DNA from: Uliginosibacterium sp. 31-16
GTDB lineage: Bacteria > Pseudomonadota > Gammaproteobacteria > Burkholderiales > Rhodocyclaceae
Direction: 5' to 3'
Assembly (NCBI RefSeq): GCF_030730865.1
Contig: NZ_JAVALZ010000002.1
Coordinates: 806,001 to 870,000, forward strand
Length of the DNA: 64,000 bases
Positions 57,210 to 64,000 of this stretch are shown in pieces; position 1 is the first letter of the stretch, and each line of letters begins with the position of its first letter. The notes beneath the pieces were generated by a model, which ran no database searches, was not told where the DNA came from, and worked only from the letters and a program-made list of their open reading frames with translations. Position numbers and translations under genes: made by a program.

Positions 57210-57435
57210 ACCGGCTCCATGCCATTCAAGCCTCGCAGTTTATCCCGGCAGGCGGTCTGATCAAATGCCGGCAGCGCCGTGAACGCAATAATCCTTCCGA
57301 ATCCATTCCTGTCTTCGGCCCACACACTTCGACCAGGGGGCCGCCACGTGCCTGGCAGACAAAATCACTCCGTCCCATGCGCAAGGATGAACCATGTCAT
57401 CCTCAGCACGGACCCGCCATCCTGCAGGGTGCCCC

Positions 57436-57553
57436 GCTGAAGAGCCGCGCCCGGCGGTCTTTGCAGAGCATGCCTCGTGGTAATACAGGCGCACTGGGCA
57501 CTTGCGGCAGGGGTGCCGCGTCAGCCCCTCTGCACGCGGCTCTTCAGGCAGGC
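57436..57553. repeat. Dispersed palindromic element, copy 7
   Basis: Arms GCTGAAGAGCCGCG (57436-57449) and CGCGGCTCTTCAGGC (57535-57549). The centre differs from the other copies, having its own short palindromes. Located in the 490-base gap between PP0621 and the EF-hand gene; no gene is seen in that gap. Confidence 0.78.
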
Positions 57554-57622
57554 GTCACTAACTACCGTGTCACTCAAGCGGAAGCTCGAGACGGGACTGC
57601 TCCGGCCGAAGAACATATTGAC

Positions 57623-57668
57623 GCCGAACCTCGCCGGTGGACGGCAACATCCACCGGCGAGGTTCGGC
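57623..57668 (-). terminator. Perfect 19-bp hairpin downstream of the EF-hand gene
   Basis: GCCGAACCTCGCCGGTGGA and its exact inverse are separated by 8 bases. It begins 30 bases after the stop of the gene at 57699 but lacks a T tract, so it may be a factor-independent terminator substitute or an mRNA end-protecting stem. Confidence 0.55.
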
Positions 57669-57698
57669 ATGTAAATGCAGGCAGGGAATGAAGCCCGC

Positions 57699-58355
57699 TC
57701 AAGCGACGACCGACAACGAACTGCTCTGGTTTGCGCTGTTCGTGCCAAACGCCCCGTAAGACTGGGCCAGCTGCATGACCTTGAGCATGACAGCGAACTC
57801 GTTTTCGGTACTCGTGGTGCCGGTACTGCTCGCCCCGCTCGATGACGTGCTGCTGTTGGCCTGATCGTAGGCCATGGCTTCCTGCATGCTGACCTTGCCA
57901 TTGCCATCGGTATCCGCTTCATCGAAATTCGCCACGATGTTCGAGATCAGGCTGGAGCGCTTGCTGTCCGTGCTGCCGATTTCGTCGAGCTGGCTGCTCA
58001 GCTCATCCTGAGTAAAACCTTCGTCATCAGCGGGTGGCGGCGGAGGCATGCCGCCTGCGCCGCCCGGCTCCCCCATCGCACTCATGGCACTGCTCATGCG
58101 CATGCCGTCGAGCTGGCTGTCGATCTGGTCAGCCAGCTTCTGCAGACTGCTCGACAACTCGCTTTCCGTGATCTTGCCGTCCTGGTCACTATCCAGACTG
58201 GAAAACACCTCATCAGCACTGCTTGCGCTGCTGCTCGCTGAAATCTTGTCAAAAGCGCTCTGCAGGTCCGTCTTCTCGATGTAGCCCTGGCTCTTGGTAT
58301 CCAGTCTGGCAAACAGGGTGCTGGCCAGGCTGCTGATGCTGCTGATACTGCTCAT
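57699..58355 (-). CDS. EF-hand protein resembling XopAW-type calcium-binding proteins
   Basis: 218 aa from ATG 58355 with GAGGAG upstream. No signal peptide. The N-terminus is Ser/Ile-rich (MSSISSISSLASTLFARLD), as in proteins annotated XopAW-family. EF-hand loops: DTKSQGYIEKTD (degenerate), DSDQDGKITESE and DTDGNGKVSMQE, plus a degenerate one near DDEGFTQDE. A Pro/Gly stretch and a Ser/Thr-rich tail follow. XopAW was described as a Xanthomonas type III effector, but homologues occur widely in bacteria with no such system; no secretion genes are here, so an effector role is not implied. Confidence 0.8.
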   Translation of the reverse strand: MSSISSISSLASTLFARLDTKSQGYIEKTDLQSAFDKISASSSASSADEVFSSLDSDQDGKITESELSSSLQKLADQIDSQLDGMRMSSAMSAMGEPGGAGGMPPPPPADDEGFTQDELSSQLDEIGSTDSKRSSLISNIVANFDEADTDGNGKVSMQEAMAYDQANSSTSSSGASSTGTTSTENEFAVMLKVMQLAQSYGAFGTNSANQSSSLSVVA

Positions 58356-58703
58356 GATGGACTCCTCTTCTTGCGTGAAAAAAGTACTGCCGACCTCAGG
58401 TCGGCCACGACTTCCGCACCTGTACACCACTCATGCATATCGCTGGCGCAAGGCAGCACACTCTCTGCAAGATATCGGCCCACGTGGCCCTGGGCTGGGC
58501 CCTAATGGCGTTAAAGCACTTAAAAAATCCTCAAGAAATCCACTTCACAGCCTGTTTTCCAGCTTGACGAAAAGCCTTCGAATGCACAAGCCGGCAAAAT
58601 ATTCCGGCCGGCACGACCGTCATGGCCGGCTGGCCATCTCCCAGATCGCCCACCATCCGGCACTCTGGACAAATCAGCGCCTCTCCAGCGGCAAGCTTTG
58701 CCG
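58356..58703. other. Intergenic region without a recognised gene
   Basis: About 350 bases between the EF-hand gene start and the terminator of the Spy-like gene. Likely holds the EF-hand gene promoter. The open frames across it have no ribosome sites and are antisense or run into the terminator. Confidence 0.4.
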
Positions 58704-58735
58704 CAAAAAAAGCGCCCGATCGCAAAACCGGGCGC
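58704..58735 (-). terminator. Intrinsic terminator of the Spy-like gene
   Basis: On the minus strand GCGCCCG pairs with CGGGCGC around a 10-base loop and is followed by seven to eight Ts. Confidence 0.88.
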
Positions 58736-58772
58736 ATAAAGGACAAGCTTCAGGACTCCCTCGTCGGGAGAA

Positions 58773-59318
58773 TTAACGAGGGCTGATCTTGTCTTCAGGG
58801 ACAGCAGGAGCAAATGGGGGGCGCCACGCCCGACCGTTCTCTTCCACATGGCGACGCTGCTCGGGGGTAAGCAGCGCGCGAATCCGGGCTTGCGCCGTCG
58901 CATGCAGCAAAACGATTTCGCCATGTGCCTTGCCTGCCGCCTCTGCCAAAGCCCTGGCTCGCGCTGCATCAAAGCTCGCAGCCAGCGACAGGCTGCGCAA
59001 CGCCTCCTCCGCATGCCGCGACTTCTTCATGGCGTCGCGAAGCGCCGGAGCCTGGGCATGGAGGATCAGGAAAACTTCATCCTGCTGCGCCTCGCTCAAA
59101 TCCAGCTCGCGCAACTCCGGTGGCAAAAACGGACCGGGCATCGGCTCACGGAAAGGTAGCGGCGGCATCCCTTCCGGCCCGCTACGGGGAACTCCTCGAC
59201 CATGCGGCACAGGTGCCGCACCGGCGGTGGGTACAGGGGAAATATTCTGTGCTGCAGCGAGCAGCGGCAGGCATGCAAAGACCAGCAACAAGTGCCGGGC
59301 GGAATGGAATCGGGACAT
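58773..59318 (-). CDS. Spy/CpxP-like periplasmic protein
   Basis: 181 aa from ATG 59318 with GGAGG upstream. Signal peptide (ARHLLLVFACLPLLAAAQ). A Pro-rich segment (about 25-75) precedes the helical LTxxQ-type core: LDLSEAQQDEVFLILHAQAPALRD near residue 75 and LTPEQRRHVEENG near 155. These are the two repeats of the Spy/CpxP family, periplasmic chaperones and envelope-stress sensors. Divergent from a CpxRA-like pair, with CpxR-like boxes in the intergenic space. Confidence 0.85.
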   Translation of the reverse strand: MSRFHSARHLLLVFACLPLLAAAQNISPVPTAGAAPVPHGRGVPRSGPEGMPPLPFREPMPGPFLPPELRELDLSEAQQDEVFLILHAQAPALRDAMKKSRHAEEALRSLSLAASFDAARARALAEAAGKAHGEIVLLHATAQARIRALLTPEQRRHVEENGRAWRPPFAPAVPEDKISPR

Positions 59319-59408
59319 GCTGAAAACCTCCGGAAGACGCGGTTTTGCGGGCTTGCAAGACGTACCGGCATTCTTCGGCCACAGCCTGTAAAACGCACTC
59401 AAGTCACC

Positions 59409-59445
59409 GTAAAAGACGATCAAACGGCGGGTAAAAAACGTTAAA
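59409..59445 (+). promoter_or_regulatory. CpxR-like binding sites between spy and cpxRA homologues
   Basis: GTAAA-N5-TTAAA at 59431-59445 fits the CpxR box GTAAA-N5-GTAAA in 9 of 10 positions. A weaker GTAAA-N5-ATCAA is at 59409-59423, 22 bases upstream, on the same face of the helix. Confidence 0.55.
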
Positions 59446-59519
59446 TCTGCTCAATCGGAACGCTGAAATGCCCGGCAGCATGCCTATCATGCGAACAGGA
59501 CAAATCAGGAGTGGCACAC

Positions 59520-60206
59520 ATGGCCAGCAAAGTATTACTGGTGGACGACGACACCGAACTGGTCGAGATGATGGCCGACTACCTTGGCCGCGAAGGCTTC
59601 GAGGTCGAAACAGCACATGACGGCGAACAAGGTCTGATCCGTGCCCTGAGCGGCGAGTTCTCGATTGCCGTACTGGATGTGATGATGCCGCAGATGAGTG
59701 GCATCGAGGTTCTCAACCAGATCCGCAAACGCAGCCGCATGCCGGTACTGATGCTCACCGCGCGCGGCGACGACATCGACCGTATCGTCGGTCTCGAACA
59801 GGGCGCCGACGACTACGTACCCAAGCCCTGCACTGCACGCGAAATTTCGGCCCGGATCCGCGCCATCCTGCGTCGCTCCGGCGGGCTGGAAGAAAACACC
59901 AGTCAGCCGGTCAATGCCGGCGGCCTGTCAATGTGGCCGGAACAACGTCGCGCCGAATGGCAAGGCCAGCCGCTGGAACTGACCAGCACCGAATTCAACC
60001 TGCTTGAAGTACTGGCCCGCAATGCCGGGCGCACGGTCAGCAAGGCCGAGCTTTCGGAACAGGGGCTGGGCCGCCCGCTGCAGAAATTCGACCGCAGCAT
60101 CGAAGTGCATCTGTCCAAAATCCGCGAGAAACTCGGCCTGCTCGCCGATGGCCGCTCCAGCATCCAGACGATCTTTCGTCAGGGCTATCAATTCATCAAG
60201 GCTTAA
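59520..60206 (+). CDS. OmpR-family response regulator, CpxR-like
   Basis: 228 aa from ATG 59520, with AGGAG 8 bases upstream. Receiver domain with phospho-acceptor Asp53 (AVLDVMMPQMSG) and the LTARGDDIDRIVGLEQGADDYVPKP signature; winged-helix output with LTSTEFNLLEVLARNAGRTVSKAELSEQGLGR near residue 155, which is especially close to CpxR. Followed 8 bases later by its kinase. Confidence 0.9.
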   Translation: MASKVLLVDDDTELVEMMADYLGREGFEVETAHDGEQGLIRALSGEFSIAVLDVMMPQMSGIEVLNQIRKRSRMPVLMLTARGDDIDRIVGLEQGADDYVPKPCTAREISARIRAILRRSGGLEENTSQPVNAGGLSMWPEQRRAEWQGQPLELTSTEFNLLEVLARNAGRTVSKAELSEQGLGRPLQKFDRSIEVHLSKIREKLGLLADGRSSIQTIFRQGYQFIKA

Positions 60207-60214
60207 GGTCAGAC

Positions 60215-61387
60215 ATGGGTCGTCTGTTCTGGAAGATTTTCGCCGTCATCCTTGTCACCCAGCTGGTCAGCACCGGAGTCGTCGGAACCCTGCTGTGGCT
60301 GAATGGGCCGCAGCGCGAATTCCGGCCACCGCCCGATGCGGCCTGGGCCCGACCTGGTCCACCAGGCCCGGGCGGGACGAGCGCAGCAAGTGTGCCGGGG
60401 GCGCCGCACACCGAGTTTCAGGAGCGGCGCTTTCCGCCTCCGCCTGGCGGTGCAGGGCTCTTGCCCGGCCCGCGTGGCTTCCCCTGGCTGCCGGTCATCG
60501 TCGGCGGTCTGGCCAGCCTGCTCTTCGCCGGCCTGCTGGCCCGCTACCTGTCGCGCCCGATCATGGCGCTGCGGCGTGCCTTCGCCGCAGTTGCCAAAGG
60601 GAACTTCAACGTCCGGCCGAGCACTGAAATCGGCTCGCGCCGCGACGAACTGGCTGAGTTGAGTGTGGATTTTGAACATACCGCCAGCCAGCTCAAGAAC
60701 CTGATGGATAGCCAGCGTCGCCTGCTGCACGACGTGTCGCACGAAGTCCGCTCGCCTCTGGCGCGCATGCAACTGGCCATCGATCTTGCCCGCCAGCAAC
60801 CCGAAAAAGCCGAATCCAGCATGCAGCGCATCGAACGCGAGTCCGGCCGCATCGACCGCCTGGTCGAAGAGCTGCTGACCCTCTCGCGGCTGGAGGCACG
60901 TTCCTGCGGCGCGCTGGACGAAGAGGTCGACATGCTCGATCTGGTCGAAGAGGTCGTCGAAGATGCACGTTTTGAAGCCAGCGCCACCTTGCGCAAGGTC
61001 GAGTTCTCGGCCAACGGCGCAGCACAGGTCAAAGGGCGTGCCGAGCTGTTGCAACGCGCCGTCGAGAATGTCGTGCGCAATGCGCTGCGCCACACCTTCG
61101 AAGGCACCACGGTGCAAGTCAGCCTGTATACCAGCGGAGCCTGGCTGAGCATTCGCGTCGAAGACGACGGTCCCGGTCTGCCGGATGCTGCACTGGGCGT
61201 CATCTTCGAGCCCTTCGTGCGCTTTCGTGAAGATCGTGGCAACGACGGCTACGGCCTCGGCCTGGCGATCACCCGTCACACCATCGAAGCCCATGGCGGC
61301 AGCGTCAGCGCGACCAACCGTGATCAGGGTGGCCTGTGCATCGAAATGCGCCTGCCATCCCGGCATCCGCTGAAAAGCGGCTACTGA
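60215..61387 (+). CDS. Sensor histidine kinase, CpxA-like
   Basis: 390 aa. TM1 about residues 5-28, a short Pro/Gly-rich periplasmic loop of about 60 residues (PPGPGG, PPPPGGAG-like runs), TM2 near 88-110, HAMP, HisKA with His176 in LLHDVSHEVRSPLARMQLA and HATPase with VVRNALRHTFEG, DDGPGLPDAALG and GYGLGLAITRHTIEAHGG. The CpxA-type SHExRSPLxRxQ box supports the family call. The usual folded PAS-like sensor domain of CpxA is replaced by the Pro-rich loop. The stop abuts palindromic copy 5. Confidence 0.9.
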   Translation: MGRLFWKIFAVILVTQLVSTGVVGTLLWLNGPQREFRPPPDAAWARPGPPGPGGTSAASVPGAPHTEFQERRFPPPPGGAGLLPGPRGFPWLPVIVGGLASLLFAGLLARYLSRPIMALRRAFAAVAKGNFNVRPSTEIGSRRDELAELSVDFEHTASQLKNLMDSQRRLLHDVSHEVRSPLARMQLAIDLARQQPEKAESSMQRIERESGRIDRLVEELLTLSRLEARSCGALDEEVDMLDLVEEVVEDARFEASATLRKVEFSANGAAQVKGRAELLQRAVENVVRNALRHTFEGTTVQVSLYTSGAWLSIRVEDDGPGLPDAALGVIFEPFVRFREDRGNDGYGLGLAITRHTIEAHGGSVSATNRDQGGLCIEMRLPSRHPLKSGY

Positions 61388-61463
61388 CGGACTTCTTCAG
61401 CGCCCACCGCCACACAGCCGCGCACAGCAAGGCTCTTCAGCCGGCCTGCTCGCAGAGCAAGGC
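61388..61463. repeat. Dispersed palindromic element, copy 5 (partial)
   Basis: Contains GACTTCTTCAG near the start and AGCAAGGCTCTTCAGCCGG near the end, matching arms of copies 1, 4 and 6, but without a perfect long stem. It follows the kinase stop directly. Confidence 0.5.
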
Positions 61464-61568
61464 GGGGCGCGGTGCTACGGCACAGCCGTCATCACAGGAA
61501 AATCGGGGAGAGAAAACCCGGGCTCCGGTATAATCCGCGCCTCTTTGCGAGGCTTGCCCTGAGAAAAG

Positions 61569-61653
61569 TGGTGCCGGGAGAGGGACTCGAACCCTCACAC
61601 CTTGCGGCGGCGGATTTTGAATCCGCTGCGTCTACCGATTCCGCCATCCCGGC
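61569..61653 (-). tRNA. tRNA-Leu(CAA)
   Basis: 85 bases on the minus strand including an encoded CCA end. Acceptor GCCGGGA pairs with TCCCGGC, discriminator A. The D arm has GGTAGAC, the anticodon stem GCGGA/TCCGC holds loop TTCAAAA with anticodon CAA, and a variable arm and GGTTCGAGTCC T arm follow. The long variable arm is typical of leucine tRNAs. Confidence 0.97.
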
Positions 61654-61668
61654 ACGGGAAGAGCGCGG

Positions 61669-61697
61669 ATTATCCACGAAGCCTCGCTGCAACTCAA
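61669..61697 (-). promoter_or_regulatory. Promoter of tRNA-Leu
   Basis: On the minus strand TTGAGT (61697-61692) and GATAAT (61674-61669) are 17 bases apart, and the start would fall about 7 bases later in a GC-rich discriminator (CCGCGCTC), as at stringently controlled tRNA genes. Confidence 0.65.
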
Positions 61698-61718
61698 GCC
61701 GGATGATTGATCTGCTGC

Positions 61719-63886
<2,168 letters not shown>

Positions 63887-63958
63887 GATAGCCCCGATTG
63901 CCCCAAGCTTTGGCCTGCTATACTCGGCCGCCTTAAAGAACCCAAAATCCGGAGCCTG

Positions 63959-64000
63959 ATGATGATTTCCGATGCATTCGCCCAAGCCGCCACCGGCAGT
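63959..64000 (+). CDS. yajC: Preprotein translocase subunit YajC, N-terminal start only
   Basis: Two adjacent ATG codons begin MMISDAFAQAATGS before the window ends; ISDAFAQAA is the usual YajC opening before its membrane helix. GGAG lies upstream at 63951-63954. Position after tgt agrees with tgt-yajC-secD-secF. A TATACT at 63919-63924 may be a local -10 box. Confidence 0.85.
   Translation, partial: MMISDAFAQAATGS

Noticed and set aside
58520-59014. A 164-codon minus-strand frame crossing the Spy-like gene terminator
   Set aside because: It runs through a strong intrinsic terminator and is out of frame with the Spy-like protein, which has a signal peptide and ribosome site.

Overview
The window is a GC-rich (about 60-63 % by eye) bacterial chromosome segment with dense core gene content. 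Gene order and content point to a betaproteobacterium, most likely of the Rhodocyclales or a close relative. The reasons are the rimP-nusA-infB-rbfA-truB-rpsO-pnp block, the PP0621-pilS-pilR-ampD order, the rnm-yciO-M50 peptidase-scpA-scpB-rluB block, a lysine/alanine/proline-rich histone H1-like protein, and queA-tgt-yajC. The genus call is inference; no rRNA is present. There is no prophage, transposase, CRISPR array or large foreign island.

Layout. 1-2.3 kb: 3' end of a YgiQ radical SAM gene and a secreted pectinesterase. 2.4-5.9 kb: four coupled genes (GT-C-type membrane protein, methyltransferase, GtrB-like GT2, GtrA flippase) that look like a lipid-linked sugar pathway for surface glycan modification. 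5.9-11.3 kb: an esterase, then a LapD/LapG pair (c-di-GMP-controlled periplasmic proteolysis of an adhesin) facing a TolC-like gene with an unusual C-terminal NTF2-like domain. 11.5-22.1 kb: a permuted NlpC/P60-like protein and the translation/RNA block. 22.2-28.2 kb: rluB-scpB-scpA-M50-yciO-rnm on the minus strand, then a CPBP protease. 28.3-34.0 kb: tandem glycine riboswitch and gcvT-gcvH-(two unrelated small genes)-gcvP. 34.1-41.97 kb: small unknowns, a substrate-binding protein plus sensor kinase pair, an HD-GYP protein and etfBA. 42-51.2 kb: TetR regulator, EF-hand protein, polyferredoxin, dsbB, pbpG, maeB, aminotransferase, lytic transglycosylase. 51.7-57.2 kb: histone-like gene, ampD, pilRS, PP0621. 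57.4-61.7 kb: XopAW-like EF-hand protein, Spy/CpxP-like chaperone divergent from a CpxRA-like two-component system with a CpxR-like box between them, and tRNA-Leu(CAA). 61.7-64 kb: queA, tgt and the start of yajC.

The most notable structure is not a gene. A family of palindromic elements, usually 70-120 bp with ends close to GCCTGAAGAGCCGC / GCGGCTCTTCAGGC, recurs at least eight times. Most copies lie directly at stop codons, often between convergent genes; several supply the stop codon itself, and one appears to be translated in frame inside an EF-hand protein. Other unannotated structures are a 141-bp MITE-like palindrome, two further palindromic repeats around a lower-GC pocket inside the gcv cluster, a 4 x 13-bp direct repeat array, and a nested hairpin that would bury the ribosome binding site of an unknown 100-aa protein. 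I did not find a clearly new multi-gene system; these elements and a few unusual gene pairings are the best leads.
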